A stretch of 64,000 bases of DNA. Origin: Chloroflexi bacterium bin125 (GTDB lineage: Bacteria; Chloroflexota; Dehalococcoidia; Bin125). The translations under genes and the position numbers were made by a program. Location: contig MPNM01000011.1 in NCBI GenBank assembly GCA_002239025.1, forward strand, positions 40,023 to 104,022. Direction: 5' to 3'. Of the stretch, positions 8,584 through 17,203 are shown one piece after another; the first letter of the stretch is position 1; each line of letters opens with the position of its first letter. The notes under the pieces are model-generated. The model was not told where the DNA came from, did no database searches, and worked only from the letters and a program-made list of their open reading frames with translations.

Positions 8584-8856
8584 ATGCAGATCCGCTTCTA
8601 CGCAACGCTGCGACCGCTTGTTGGTGGTCGCAGCGTTGATTTGTCTGATCCGCCGGACACGATCAAGGGCATTCTTGAACGGCTCGCTTGCGAGTACGAG
8701 GGGTTGCACGATCAGCTCTTCGACGAGGATGGCACGGTGCGCCGGTTCGTCGCGATCATGGTCGACGGCCGCGACATCCGACATATCGACGGTCTCGATA
8801 GCCGGGTCAATCCCGAAAGCGAACTGGACATCTTCCCACCCGTCGCTGGCGGCTGA
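8584..8856 (+). CDS. MoaD/ThiS-family sulfur carrier protein
   Basis: A 90-residue beta-grasp protein ending in the diagnostic Gly-Gly (DIFPPVAGG), which is adenylated and thiocarboxylated to donate sulfur. MQIRFYATLRPLVGG is a typical MoaD entry. Its place directly after the AOR gene indicates a role in molybdopterin/tungstopterin synthesis for that enzyme rather than in thiamine synthesis. The ORF-track start at 8509 lies in repeat DNA; the ATG at 8584 gives the normal family length. The RBS is poor, possibly because the repeat element has inserted just upstream. Confidence 0.88.
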   Translation: MQIRFYATLRPLVGGRSVDLSDPPDTIKGILERLACEYEGLHDQLFDEDGTVRRFVAIMVDGRDIRHIDGLDSRVNPESELDIFPPVAGG

Positions 8857-8888
8857 GCGCTAGCAACCTGCATACCCTTGTAGGTGTA

Positions 8889-9299
8889 ATGAGGTTCAGA
8901 CGTTCGAGCGCCTTCTCCGTTCCATCGTGGCCTCAAAATCTCCACGTTGCCCTGTTGGGCTTCGTTGTTGCGGGCATGCTGGTTGCGATTGTTGGCGCTG
9001 TTTCCTTGCAGCTCCCAGATGCTATTCCTGAGGGCGTTCGCGAGGACGCTATTGCTGGTGGTGCTGCCCGCGGACGATACCTGGCCGAGCTGGAGGCACG
9101 ACAGTCCGCCGTGGAAGCGGCCCCTCGCCTGGCCGAGGATGAGCTCGAAGCTCAACTCTCCGGCGGCGACGCCGACGATGGCTACCGACGGGCGTACGAG
9201 TATGCCTGGAACGATGCGGTCAACACGCTCGCACGGGGCCTGCCCCGACAACTGCTCGCCGAGGAAGAGCACACGCAGTGGATTGAGCTGCTGCGATGA
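8889..9299 (+). CDS. Small single-pass membrane protein, cluster member A1
   Basis: A 136-residue protein of unrecognised family. It has a short basic N terminus, one transmembrane helix (LLGFVVAGMLVAIVGAV, about residues 22-42), then a roughly 95-residue acidic soluble domain. The soluble part contains GAARGRYLAELEA, the motif YAWNDAVNTL and a C-terminal TQWIELLR. Members A2 and A3 share the GR-x3-EA and Y-x-x-W-N-D-A features, and A3 ends TQWIELLK. Its stop overlaps the next start as ATGA, so A1 and B1 are probably co-translated and may form a complex. N-in/C-out topology is inferred from the positive N terminus. Confidence 0.75.
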   Translation: MRFRRSSAFSVPSWPQNLHVALLGFVVAGMLVAIVGAVSLQLPDAIPEGVREDAIAGGAARGRYLAELEARQSAVEAAPRLAEDELEAQLSGGDADDGYRRAYEYAWNDAVNTLARGLPRQLLAEEEHTQWIELLR

Positions 9300-9781
9300 C
9301 CACAGAAACGTCGCAGCCTTCTCCTCCCTACGGACCTCGAGAACCCATGAGGCTGGGTCGGCGGCTGCCGCCGCCGGAACGCATTCGACCGAATCTGACC
9401 TGGTTCCTGATTGGCACGGTCATAGCCATCATCCTTGGCTGGCTCGTGATTGCGGTCATTGGAGAGACAGTTGTGTCCCAGGAACGGCAGATCGACGAGA
9501 TTCGCTACGAGGCACTGGAGTCGACCTTCAATGCGGCCATTGAAGATGCCGTTCGTGATGCCAGGGAAGAATTCATCACGCTCGAGATTGCGAGGATTCT
9601 GTCCGACCAACAAGTTGCCGCCGAGTCGGATTGGGCAAATGGGTTTCGCGCGGGGTGGTCGGATGGCTGGAATGATGCGCTCGACGCGATGCGTGCTGCT
9701 TCGATTGATGCCGGAGCCACCGAGGATTCATTGGAGTTGCAGACGCTCAACGCAGCCCCGGAGCGTCAGGCGAAGCCGTAA
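9296..9781 (+). CDS. Small single-pass membrane protein, cluster member B1
   Basis: A 161-residue partner of A1, starting at the ATGA overlap. A proline/arginine-rich cytoplasmic tail of about 35 residues precedes one transmembrane helix (FLIGTVIAIILGWLVIAVIG). A helical domain rich in Glu/Ala/Asp follows and ends in FRAGWSDGWNDALDAMR. This last block recurs in B2 (GWIQGWNDALDAMRVAA) and B3 (FRAGWVAGRQDAATAMREAA) and echoes the WNDA motif of the A proteins, so A and B look distantly paralogous. No enzymatic motif is visible; the function is unknown. Confidence 0.75.
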   Translation: MTTETSQPSPPYGPREPMRLGRRLPPPERIRPNLTWFLIGTVIAIILGWLVIAVIGETVVSQERQIDEIRYEALESTFNAAIEDAVRDAREEFITLEIARILSDQQVAAESDWANGFRAGWSDGWNDALDAMRAASIDAGATEDSLELQTLNAAPERQAKP

Positions 9782-9825
9782 AGAAACTCGTCGATTGAGA
9801 GGCCCCCGCTGGATACGCTGACTCA

Positions 9826-10221
9826 ATGTCTATCGTTCGGACCTGGTGGCGCTACGACTTGCCTCGTCAAGTCCTGCTTGCGTTTCTGGTCGCGCTGGCG
9901 GTGACGGCGGCGATTGGTTGGCTGATCTCGGTGCTTGACCAGGTCACCGCGGAAGAAATTGCCTCAGCGGAGGTGCGTGGGACGCGGGAGGGGCGAATCG
10001 ATGGCTATGAGGCAGCGTTTGAGCGAGGACGGCTCGACGGCGCTGGTCGTGCCGCGCTGGCGCTGCCGGAACTGCTCGCGTCAGGGGATCCTTTGGAGGG
10101 ACACCAAACCGCGTATGACTACTCCTGGAACGATGCCATCGACACGGCGCTGAACGAGGCCAAGCGCAACAAACTAGAGGTCGAGTCGGCGTTTGAGTCC
10201 TGGGAAGACCTCCGCCGATGA
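9826..10221 (+). CDS. Small single-pass membrane protein, cluster member A2
   Basis: A 131-residue homologue of A1 and A3. After the short MSIVRTWWRYDLPRQ N terminus comes one transmembrane segment (LLAFLVALAVTAAIGWLIS). The soluble domain has regularly spaced glycines and arginines (GTREGRIDGYEAAFERGR), then YDYSWNDAIDTAL and a C-terminal FESWEDLRR matching the W-x-E-L-L-R end of A1. It overlaps B2 by ATGA. A 44-base gap separates it from B1, so the second pair may have its own translation start but share a transcript. Confidence 0.75.
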   Translation: MSIVRTWWRYDLPRQVLLAFLVALAVTAAIGWLISVLDQVTAEEIASAEVRGTREGRIDGYEAAFERGRLDGAGRAALALPELLASGDPLEGHQTAYDYSWNDAIDTALNEAKRNKLEVESAFESWEDLRR

Positions 10222-10679
10222 CGGACCGACGTGGATCACTGGAAGGCTGGGGTAAGGGCGAGCGAGAGCGTGTCTGGTGGAAACGCGGCTACGACCCGAT
10301 TGGCCGGCACACGATGGTCGCGGTCGTGCTCGGCGTTGCGATGGCGGCGCTGATCGGTGCGACGCTTGATCCGATGAATCTGCGCACTTCAGATGATCTC
10401 AAGCGAGCCGAGCTGGCGGCCTATGAGGAGGCCTACGCGGCGGTCGAAGCGGAGGGCTATGCCGATGGGTTGCCCTACGGCGAAGTGCAGCATCTGGGAG
10501 CAGAGATCGTCAACGACGGAACAGAGGTTGATGACTCCGCCTACGCACAGCAATTCGCGACAGGTTGGATTCAGGGCTGGAACGACGCCCTGGATGCCAT
10601 GCGGGTTGCCGCCGAAGAACTGAGCCTGCCCGCCAACTACACTGAGTTCCGGGTTCTGGGGGAGATGACCCGGAGGTAG
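10218..10679 (+). CDS. Small single-pass membrane protein, cluster member B2
   Basis: A 153-residue homologue of B1 and B3, coupled to A2 by an ATGA overlap. The basic N terminus (RERVWWKRGYDPIGRHT) leads into a transmembrane helix (MVAVVLGVAMAALIGATL). B3 has the similar W-R-x-K-R-D-x-x-G-P-H-T followed by LLGVA, so B2 and B3 are the closer pair. The soluble domain ends in the signature GWIQGWNDALDAMRVAAEEL. No catalytic or metal-binding motif is visible. Confidence 0.75.
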   Translation: MTDRRGSLEGWGKGERERVWWKRGYDPIGRHTMVAVVLGVAMAALIGATLDPMNLRTSDDLKRAELAAYEEAYAAVEAEGYADGLPYGEVQHLGAEIVNDGTEVDDSAYAQQFATGWIQGWNDALDAMRVAAEELSLPANYTEFRVLGEMTRR

Positions 10680-10694
10680 GCGGTCAGAGAGCCG

Positions 10695-11102
10695 ATGAAG
10701 CGCTTCAGAAGGCTCTGGCGGATCGATCTGGTACGACACTCGGCGGTTGCGTTCCTCGTCGGTGCGGTGCTTTCGACGGTAGTAGTGGTCGGCGCGTTCG
10801 CACTGGATCAGGGATCGCGAGGGGAGCTGGCGTATCAGGGACTTGGCGAGTCGCCGTCCGAAAACGATGCTGGCAATCGAAGTGCAGCGATCACGGGAGG
10901 GACTAGACAGGGGAGATTGCTGGGGCGGATGGAGGCTGAACATGCGTTGGAAGAATTGCTCGCTAGCCGAAACGAGCGATCGGGCTATCAAACAGGATAT
11001 CTACAGGGCTGGAATCTGTTGATCCTCGATTCGTCGAATGAGGCGATTCTGCAGCTCCGGTCGGCGGCTGACGGCACTCAGTGGATCGAGTTGCTCAAAT
11101 GA
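10695..11102 (+). CDS. Small single-pass membrane protein, cluster member A3
   Basis: A 135-residue homologue of A1/A2. It opens MKRFRRLWRIDLVRH, followed by one transmembrane helix (AVAFLVGAVLSTVVVVGAFAL). The middle has GTRQGRLLGRMEAEHAL, then a degenerate W motif (YLQGWNLLIL instead of YAWNDA), and it ends DGTQWIELLK, nearly identical to A1. It starts 15 bases after B2 and overlaps B3 by ATGA, so the six genes form a compact set of three coupled pairs. Confidence 0.75.
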   Translation: MKRFRRLWRIDLVRHSAVAFLVGAVLSTVVVVGAFALDQGSRGELAYQGLGESPSENDAGNRSAAITGGTRQGRLLGRMEAEHALEELLASRNERSGYQTGYLQGWNLLILDSSNEAILQLRSAADGTQWIELLK

Positions 11103-11569
11103 GCCGTCGCACGCCGCGGTTGAGCGGGTGGTCGCGTCCCGGTACCGCCGAGTCGGGCTGGCGTCGAAAGCGCGACTTGTCGGGTCCTCACACAATCGTG
11201 AGCGTGCTGCTGGGCGTAGCTGTTCCCGTCTTGATTGCCTTCCTGAGCGGAGCCATCAAGCTGAACGACCGGGTACCGGATCTGCGCAATGATCCCGTCA
11301 AGTTGGAGGAACGGTACAGCGACGTATGGGCTGAGGCGATGGAGCGCGAGAATTCGCGGGCGTATGCTGAGCGCCTGGGTGAACTGCTGATTGACGAAGG
11401 TTTGGGCGGCGAACAACCTTGGGCGGTCGGATTCCGCGCAGGTTGGGTCGCCGGACGGCAAGACGCAGCGACAGCGATGCGCGAAGCAGCGGTGGAACAG
11501 CAGTTAGGCGAACAGCGTATCGAATGGATCGTGCTAAACAGGATTGATCCTCTAGGAGCGCAGCGGTAA
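11099..11569 (+). CDS. Small single-pass membrane protein, cluster member B3
   Basis: A 156-residue homologue of B1/B2. The ORF track starts at 11081, but the ATG at 11099 forms an ATGA overlap with the A3 stop exactly as in the other two pairs, so it is preferred. The basic N terminus (SGWRRKRDLSGPHT) is followed by a transmembrane helix (IVSVLLGVAVPVLIAFL). The soluble helical domain carries VGFRAGWVAGRQDAATAMREAA, a diverged form of the GWNDALDAMR signature. The function is unknown. Confidence 0.75.
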   Translation: MSRRTPRLSGWSRPGTAESGWRRKRDLSGPHTIVSVLLGVAVPVLIAFLSGAIKLNDRVPDLRNDPVKLEERYSDVWAEAMERENSRAYAERLGELLIDEGLGGEQPWAVGFRAGWVAGRQDAATAMREAAVEQQLGEQRIEWIVLNRIDPLGAQR

Positions 11570-11600
11570 CGCTCGACCAGTTGCGACATACTCTGAGATC

Positions 11601-13073
11601 ATGACTCGGATACTGATCCTTGGCGCGAGTGGATATGTAGGTGGGCACCTGGCTCCCAGGTTGGCCTCGGAGGGATTTGCAGTTCGCGCTGCCGCACGTC
11701 GCATTGATGCGCTGCGGGCTCGCGGCTGGGAAGGTGTTGAGACGGTCCGGGCCGATGCGTTGGATCCTGACTCAATGCGCGAGGTTCTGGAAGGCGTTGA
11801 CATCGCCTACTACCTCGTCCACTCGATGGCGTCGGCAGGCGACTTCACTGAGTTGGACCGCCGTGCGGCGACCAACTTTCGCGATGCTGCAGCAGAGGCC
11901 GGACTGAAGCGGATTGTCTACCTGGGCGGGATTCAACCGTCTAGCGGCGCATCGGTGCATCTCGCGTCCCGGCTTGAAACCGGCGACATCCTACGTAGCG
12001 GCTCGACACCGGTGACCGAGCTGCGCGCCGGGATCGTGGTCGGTCCCGGCTCGGCCGCGTTTGAGGTGATCCGCGACCTTGTCTATCACTTGCCGCTGAT
12101 GCTGGCGCCTCGCTGGGTGGGCTCTCGCAGCCAGCCGATCGCGCTCGATGACCTGCTTGACTATCTCGTGGGGTTGTTGCAGATAGACGGCGATGAAGCA
12201 TCGCATGTCTACGACGCGGTCGGGCCTGAGACGCTGAGTTATGGCGATCTGCTACGGCAGTTTGGCGAGGTGGTCGGCAGGAAGGTTCGGATTGTTCCGT
12301 TGCCGGTGCTCACTCCGAGGCTGTCGTCCTATTGGCTGGACTTCGTCACCGCGGTGCCGGCACGGATTGCTCGACCGCTGATCGATGGTCTCAAGCATGA
12401 CCTGATTTCGGAGCGCCCGGACGAACTGCGCGAACTCATTCCGATCAAGCAGCGTTCATACGCAGAGGCGGTGCGGCATGCGCTGGAGGAGGAACGATCG
12501 GCATCGCTGACTGTCCGCTGGACGGAGGGTGGGTTTCGCTACCGACGCCAGCGGCATGATGTGTCCTGGTACGACAAGTCCGTCCGTGTCGCGCTTCCCA
12601 CCGGCCGTTCCGCGACCGAGGTCTGGGGCGACATCAGTTCAATCGGTGGCGAGCGGGGCTGGTACTTCGCGACCTGGCTGTGGAAGGTGCGTGGGGCGAT
12701 TGATCGGTTGTTGGGTGGTGTCGGGATGCGCCGTGGGCGTCGCCATCCGACCGAACTGCGCGTCGGCGATGCGCTCGACTTCTGGCGTGTGGAGGCAGTC
12801 GAACCGGGACGCAGCCTGACGCTGGTCGCCGAGATGAAGTTGCCGGGCTCGGCGGTGCTGGAGTTGTCGGTGGCGCAGGCCGGCGACGGCGCAGTGGCCA
12901 AGCTCCAGGCGCACTTCCATCCGGCCGGTACCTGGGGACTGCTCTACTGGTACGTCCTCTGGCCGGTTCACATGGTCATGTTCAGGAGGCTCGCCGAGGC
13001 GCTGGCGAACGGTGTCAGGCACCGCGCAGGCGCGGGTCGAGGACATCGCGCAAGGCGTCGCCCAGCAGGTTGA
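11601..13073 (+). CDS. Atypical SDR (NAD(P)-binding) fused to DUF2867
   Basis: A 490-residue two-domain protein. Residues 1 to about 290 form an extended/atypical SDR Rossmann domain (ILILGASGYVGGHLA, then RIVYLGGIQPS) of the NmrA/complex-I-subunit-like type. Residues of about 300-470 fit DUF2867 (VWGDISSIGGERGWYFATWLWKVRGAIDRLLGG), a lipid- or SRPBCC-like domain often fused to such SDRs. A role in quinone, lipid or redox metabolism is plausible but not shown. The last 59 bases overlap the convergent ABC permease gene, encoding a basic tail (RHRAGAGRGHRARRR) that may be a recent extension. Confidence 0.85.
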   Translation: MTRILILGASGYVGGHLAPRLASEGFAVRAAARRIDALRARGWEGVETVRADALDPDSMREVLEGVDIAYYLVHSMASAGDFTELDRRAATNFRDAAAEAGLKRIVYLGGIQPSSGASVHLASRLETGDILRSGSTPVTELRAGIVVGPGSAAFEVIRDLVYHLPLMLAPRWVGSRSQPIALDDLLDYLVGLLQIDGDEASHVYDAVGPETLSYGDLLRQFGEVVGRKVRIVPLPVLTPRLSSYWLDFVTAVPARIARPLIDGLKHDLISERPDELRELIPIKQRSYAEAVRHALEEERSASLTVRWTEGGFRYRRQRHDVSWYDKSVRVALPTGRSATEVWGDISSIGGERGWYFATWLWKVRGAIDRLLGGVGMRRGRRHPTELRVGDALDFWRVEAVEPGRSLTLVAEMKLPGSAVLELSVAQAGDGAVAKLQAHFHPAGTWGLLYWYVLWPVHMVMFRRLAEALANGVRHRAGAGRGHRARRRPAG

Positions 13074-13995
13074 AGCCCAGCACGATCATCATGATCGCGC
13101 CGCCGGCAAAGACGGTCTGCCAGGGATGCAGGTCGAGCGAGCCGCGACCAGCCTGGACCATCTTGCCCCAGCTCGCGACGCCCTGTGGTCCAGCGCCGAG
13201 GAATGAGATTGCCGCCTCGGCGAGGATGTAGGCTCCGATGCCGATGCTGAAGGCGATGATGAGCACCGCCACGACATTGGGCAGCACGTGTCGCACCATG
13301 ATCCTGAGATCGCTCGCGCCAACGACGCGGGCGGCGAGCACGAATTCGCTCTCGCGCACGGCGAAGACGGCTGATCGGATCAGTCGTGTGGTAATCGCAA
13401 GTCCGGCAATTCCGAGCCATAAGACGACATAACTCACTTTCGGCTCGGAGATCTGCGTAAAGACGAGCACCAGCACTAAGAAGGGGATCGCCTGGAGCAT
13501 GTCGACGATGCGCTGAATCAGGAGATCCAGGATCCCTGCGTAGTAGGCAGAGATCATCCCGATGACGAGTCCACCGATCACGGCGATCACCGACGCGCCG
13601 AGTCCCACAATCAGGCTGAGTCGTGCGCCATGGATGACCTGCGACCAGATGTCGCGGCCGAACTTGTCCGTGCCGAACCAGTGCTTGCCGGACGGCTCGG
13701 CGAACTGCTCGACAACCACAGGCGAACCGATGTCGGGATTGCGGGCGAGCTCGAGGGTTGTCGGATTGGCTTTGTAGTCGGGGTTCGGCGAGTCGAAAAT
13801 CTGGTCCTGGTCGTGGCGCTGAATCTGATTGGCGAAAATCGCGATCAGGATGAAAGCGACCGCAATGATCAGGCCGATGCCACCGAGCGGCTTGCCGCGG
13901 ATGAAACGAAGCACGCTACGCAGACCGGAACCAAGCCTGATTAGCAGGTTGGGGTCGCCCTCGGGAACGATGACCTCGCCGCGTGCTTCAGTCAC
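13015..13995 (-). CDS. Peptide/nickel-type ABC importer permease (DppC-like)
   Basis: A 326-residue inner-membrane permease with an N-terminal OppC-type region (GLIIAVAFILIAIFANQI) and the BPD_transp_1 domain; the EAA loop reads RVVGASDLRIMVRHVLPNV. WFGTDKFGRDIWSQVIHGARLSL is typical of DppC/OppC. It pairs with the DppB-like subunit 9 bases upstream to make the channel of a dipeptide/oligopeptide-type importer. The start is a GTG with AGGAGA at good spacing. No ATPase (DppD/F) gene follows; the operon ends here against the convergent SDR. Confidence 0.92.
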   Translation of the reverse strand: MTEARGEVIVPEGDPNLLIRLGSGLRSVLRFIRGKPLGGIGLIIAVAFILIAIFANQIQRHDQDQIFDSPNPDYKANPTTLELARNPDIGSPVVVEQFAEPSGKHWFGTDKFGRDIWSQVIHGARLSLIVGLGASVIAVIGGLVIGMISAYYAGILDLLIQRIVDMLQAIPFLVLVLVFTQISEPKVSYVVLWLGIAGLAITTRLIRSAVFAVRESEFVLAARVVGASDLRIMVRHVLPNVVAVLIIAFSIGIGAYILAEAAISFLGAGPQGVASWGKMVQAGRGSLDLHPWQTVFAGGAIMMIVLGFNLLGDALRDVLDPRLRGA

Positions 13996-14004
13996 AGTGG
14001 TCTC

Positions 14005-14964
14005 CTATGACAATCGAATGCGCGGGTCGATGATGCCGTAGAGGATGTCGACGACAAGATTGGTGAAGACAACGAAGACGGCAATCAGGACGATGACGGA
14101 CTGGAAGACGGGATTGTCGCGCTCGAACAGTGAGCTGATGATCAAGTTGCCAATCCCGGGGATGTTGAACATGTTCTCGAGGATGACCTGCGAGCCAATG
14201 ATCGTTGCGACGGTCACGCCCATCACGGTCAGGACCGGCAGCAGCGCGTTGCGTAAGGCGTGACGAATGATCACGACCGACTCGCGCAGGCCCTTGGCTC
14301 GCGCGGTTCGGACGTAGTCCTGGCGCATCACCTCGAGCATCTGCGAACGCAGCAGCCGCATCGTCGCGGCGGTGCCGGCGAAGCCGCCGGCGAGCATCGG
14401 GATCAGGTACCAGGTGATCGCGTCTTTCGGGTTCTCCCAGATGTGTGGTTGTCCGATCACGTCGATCAGGAATAGTTCCCACTCGAGGACAAACAGCGAA
14501 GCAATGGCCGCCGTCCAGAAGACGGGCGCAGCCAGTGCCAGGATGGCCAGCGAGCGCAGGGTGTAGTCGATCCAACGGTCCTGGAAGATCGCCGACAATA
14601 ATCCCACCGGGAACGCGACGGCAAAGCCGACGATGACGATCAGGACGCCAAGTTCGATCGAGTAGGGCAGCGACCGACCGATTTCGTACCAGACGGAGTT
14701 GGCGCGATTGGTGAAGGAGTTCCCCAGGTCGAGCCGGATCGTGTCCCAGAGCCAGTTTCCGTACTGGGTCGCGAGCGGTTTGTCCAGGCCGTACTCGGCG
14801 CGTCGCTCGGCGATCTGCTCAGCGGAGGCCGATCCGGCGTCGAGGCCCAATGCCGCCGACGCGGCGTCGCCCGGCAAGATGCGGATGGCGAAGAATGAGA
14901 AGGTACCGGCCAGAAACACGACGAAGATCGCGCCGATGATTCTGCGGATGATGTAGCCCTGCAT
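14005..14964 (-). CDS. Peptide/nickel-type ABC importer permease (DppB-like)
   Basis: A 319-residue permease with the standard DppB/OppB start (YIIRRIIGAIFVVFLAGTFSFF) and six predicted transmembrane helices. The cytoplasmic EAA loop (RTARAKGLRESVVIIRHALRNALLP) contacts the ATPase. It forms a heterodimer with the downstream DppC-like protein. It lies 123 bases downstream of the substrate-binding protein gene on the same strand, in the usual order binding protein, B, C. Confidence 0.92.
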   Translation of the reverse strand: MQGYIIRRIIGAIFVVFLAGTFSFFAIRILPGDAASAALGLDAGSASAEQIAERRAEYGLDKPLATQYGNWLWDTIRLDLGNSFTNRANSVWYEIGRSLPYSIELGVLIVIVGFAVAFPVGLLSAIFQDRWIDYTLRSLAILALAAPVFWTAAIASLFVLEWELFLIDVIGQPHIWENPKDAITWYLIPMLAGGFAGTAATMRLLRSQMLEVMRQDYVRTARAKGLRESVVIIRHALRNALLPVLTVMGVTVATIIGSQVILENMFNIPGIGNLIISSLFERDNPVFQSVIVLIAVFVVFTNLVVDILYGIIDPRIRLS

Positions 14965-15087
14965 CCTGCAGCCCGGTTATCCGTTGATGCTTCAGGCAGA
15001 GGCTACAGTCCGCCGCCGATACGCCGGAGGGGCGAATCGGCGACGGACGAATGGCAACCTATGCCGTCGTCCTTGAGCTTCAGTCGA

Positions 15088-17085
15088 TCAGAGCGGCACC
15101 GGAGCCGTCGGCTGGCGACCTTCGGCTGACGGATCGTCGAGGTCGACCCACTGCTCAACAGAGTTCAGGCTGTAGGGCAGGAAGTTCCAACCCTCTTCGG
15201 GACTGGACAACTGCGGATGGTTGTAGTTGTAGCGGATGGCCGGGTAGATGTAGTTGTAACAGATGCTGCGCCCGAACTGGCCGCGCTCCATCACGTACTC
15301 CTGGACTTCCCGAACCATCTGGTAGGCGGTCTCGTAGTCGAGTTCCTGCTTGGCCGCATTCAACGTGTCGTCGATGTACGGATCCGAGATCTCCCAGTAG
15401 TTCGAGCCGGCGTCGGTAGTGAATGCACCGATCATGTCGGCCCGCGCATCGGGGATTTCGATGTTCGGAATCCAACTGAAGAACGGATCGAAGTCCTTGG
15501 CGATCCAGGACGGGATGATTTCCAGGTACGGCTTGGTGATTCCGTTGAACTGGTCGGTGTCGAATGCCTGGTTGAACATCTCGGCAACGATGCCTGGCGT
15601 TGCCGACCAGGCGGAGCGAGAAGCCCAGAGCTCGGACGTGACCCAGTCGATCTGGCCGAGCTCGGGGCCGCCGGCGGCGTTCCACAGTGCTCGCGCTTCC
15701 TCGATGTCCTGTTCTTTATCGATCCGGTAGCCGGGGAACGTCTCGAGGTCTTCCTGTGGAATGGCCCAGGCTTCCTGCATCCAGGTGACCGGACCGGAGA
15801 CTTTGCCCAGACCGTTGTGCAGCTGCTGGATCAACTGGCGCCGGTTGATGGCCAGGTCGATGGCTCGCGTCAGGCGCAAGTCGTTCCACGGCGCCTTGTT
15901 CGACGGTGTGAAGATCGCCACGGTGTTGGCGACGCCCTGGAAGGTGAGATATGTCTCATCCTGCAGGCTGTCGTGGATCGCGAGGGTCGTGTTCGGGTCC
16001 GGGTCGCTCATGAAGTCGACCTGCTTCTGCTCGAACGCGATCCGGTACGCATTGGGATCCTGGAATGTCTGCACCCAGACCCTGGCGTCGAGATACGGCT
16101 TGTCGGGCAGCGCGTAGAAGTTCGGGTTCTTGACTGCCGAGATGCCCTCGCCCGGATCCCACCGGGTGAGAATGTACGGGCCGGTGCCGATGACCTTGGA
16201 GGCGTCGACTTCCGTGTACTGGTCCTCGGTGCCGCCGACGAGCTCCGGCTGGTTCATCAGGTTGAACTCGTTGGCTAGACCCTGGACAAAGGTTGCGTCC
16301 GCCTCGGTCAGATTCAACGTGAGGCTGACGTCGTCATAGTCCATCGAGCCGACGCCGCCCCAGTAGGCGCTGCGGCCGAAGTTGCTGGCTTCCTCGCCGT
16401 TCTCGAGTACCTTGTTGCGCTGTCGATCGATGTTCCAGGCGATGTCGGCAGGCGTCAACGCGCGACCGGGCGCGGCCGACGGATGGTCGGCGCCGGGGCC
16501 GGCGTCGTGCCAGTTCACACCGCCACGCAAGTGCAAGACGATCGTGGTCGCGTCGGGCAGTTCCCATCCTTCTGCGAGGTCGCCGGTGAGGACACCGGTG
16601 TTGGGGTTCTCGAAGCGCAGCAGCTTCGACTGCACGTTGGCAAGGACCTGGAGTACCGGCGATGCGACTGTCCGCTGCGCGTCGTAGGTCTCGTAGACGT
16701 TGGCCGACTGCTCGATGATCGAGCCACCGTACTTCTTGCCCTCGGAGACCATGGCCTGCTGTTGCGCAGCCTGTTGCTCGGCCTGTTCCTGGGTCGACTG
16801 TTCCTGGGCCTGCTGCTGCATCGCCTGCTGCTGGGCCTGCTGATGCTGGTCCTGCTGCATGGCCTGCTGCTGCTGTTGCTGCATGGCCTGGTCTTGGGCC
16901 TGCTGCTGCATGGCCTGTTGCTGCTGCTGAACCTGAGCGACCGACTGACCGTCGTCATCGTCGTCGCCACAACCCACCAGGGCCAAACCGGCTGCGCCAA
17001 CTCCGGCGCGAGCCGAGGCGCTCAGAATGCCGCGCCGGCTCATCCGTTTCCGACTCATCCGTTGCCAATAGGAACGCTCGCTCAT
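15088..17085 (-). CDS. ABC transporter substrate-binding lipoprotein with Gln-rich linker
   Basis: A 665-residue SBP_bac_5 (peptide/nickel-type) binding protein. The N terminus has Tat-like arginines (RKRMSRRGILSASARAG) and a lipobox (LALVGCGDDDD), so it is probably a Tat-exported lipoprotein tethered outside the membrane. Between the lipid anchor and the binding domain lies an unusual Gln/Ala/Met linker of about 75 residues (QQQAMQQQAQDQ). The binding domain has LAEGWELPDATTIVLHLR and VIGTGPYILTRWDPGEG. The ORF-track start at 17421 is wrong; the ATG at 17085 follows GGAGGA. The ligand is unknown. Confidence 0.92.
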   Translation of the reverse strand: MSERSYWQRMSRKRMSRRGILSASARAGVGAAGLALVGCGDDDDDGQSVAQVQQQQQAMQQQAQDQAMQQQQQQAMQQDQHQQAQQQAMQQQAQEQSTQEQAEQQAAQQQAMVSEGKKYGGSIIEQSANVYETYDAQRTVASPVLQVLANVQSKLLRFENPNTGVLTGDLAEGWELPDATTIVLHLRGGVNWHDAGPGADHPSAAPGRALTPADIAWNIDRQRNKVLENGEEASNFGRSAYWGGVGSMDYDDVSLTLNLTEADATFVQGLANEFNLMNQPELVGGTEDQYTEVDASKVIGTGPYILTRWDPGEGISAVKNPNFYALPDKPYLDARVWVQTFQDPNAYRIAFEQKQVDFMSDPDPNTTLAIHDSLQDETYLTFQGVANTVAIFTPSNKAPWNDLRLTRAIDLAINRRQLIQQLHNGLGKVSGPVTWMQEAWAIPQEDLETFPGYRIDKEQDIEEARALWNAAGGPELGQIDWVTSELWASRSAWSATPGIVAEMFNQAFDTDQFNGITKPYLEIIPSWIAKDFDPFFSWIPNIEIPDARADMIGAFTTDAGSNYWEISDPYIDDTLNAAKQELDYETAYQMVREVQEYVMERGQFGRSICYNYIYPAIRYNYNHPQLSSPEEGWNFLPYSLNSVEQWVDLDDPSAEGRQPTAPVPL
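16745..16935. repeat. CTG/GCAG-rich repeat encoding the Gln-rich linker
   Basis: This is an imperfect run of CTGCTG and CTGTTGC units (on the + strand) inside the substrate-binding protein gene. It encodes repeated QQQAMQQ/QAQ blocks on the minus strand. Such triplet-rich DNA is prone to slippage, so linker length may vary between strains. Confidence 0.8.
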
Positions 17086-17203
17086 GCTTTCCTCCAGAAC
17101 TGTGGCCCCGCGACCGCGGGTGGTGTTGCCCATGAAGCGCAACGATACAGCAAAACGAGATAATGTAACGCAGTTATCACGGATGTCCGAAGGGATTCTT
17201 CCA

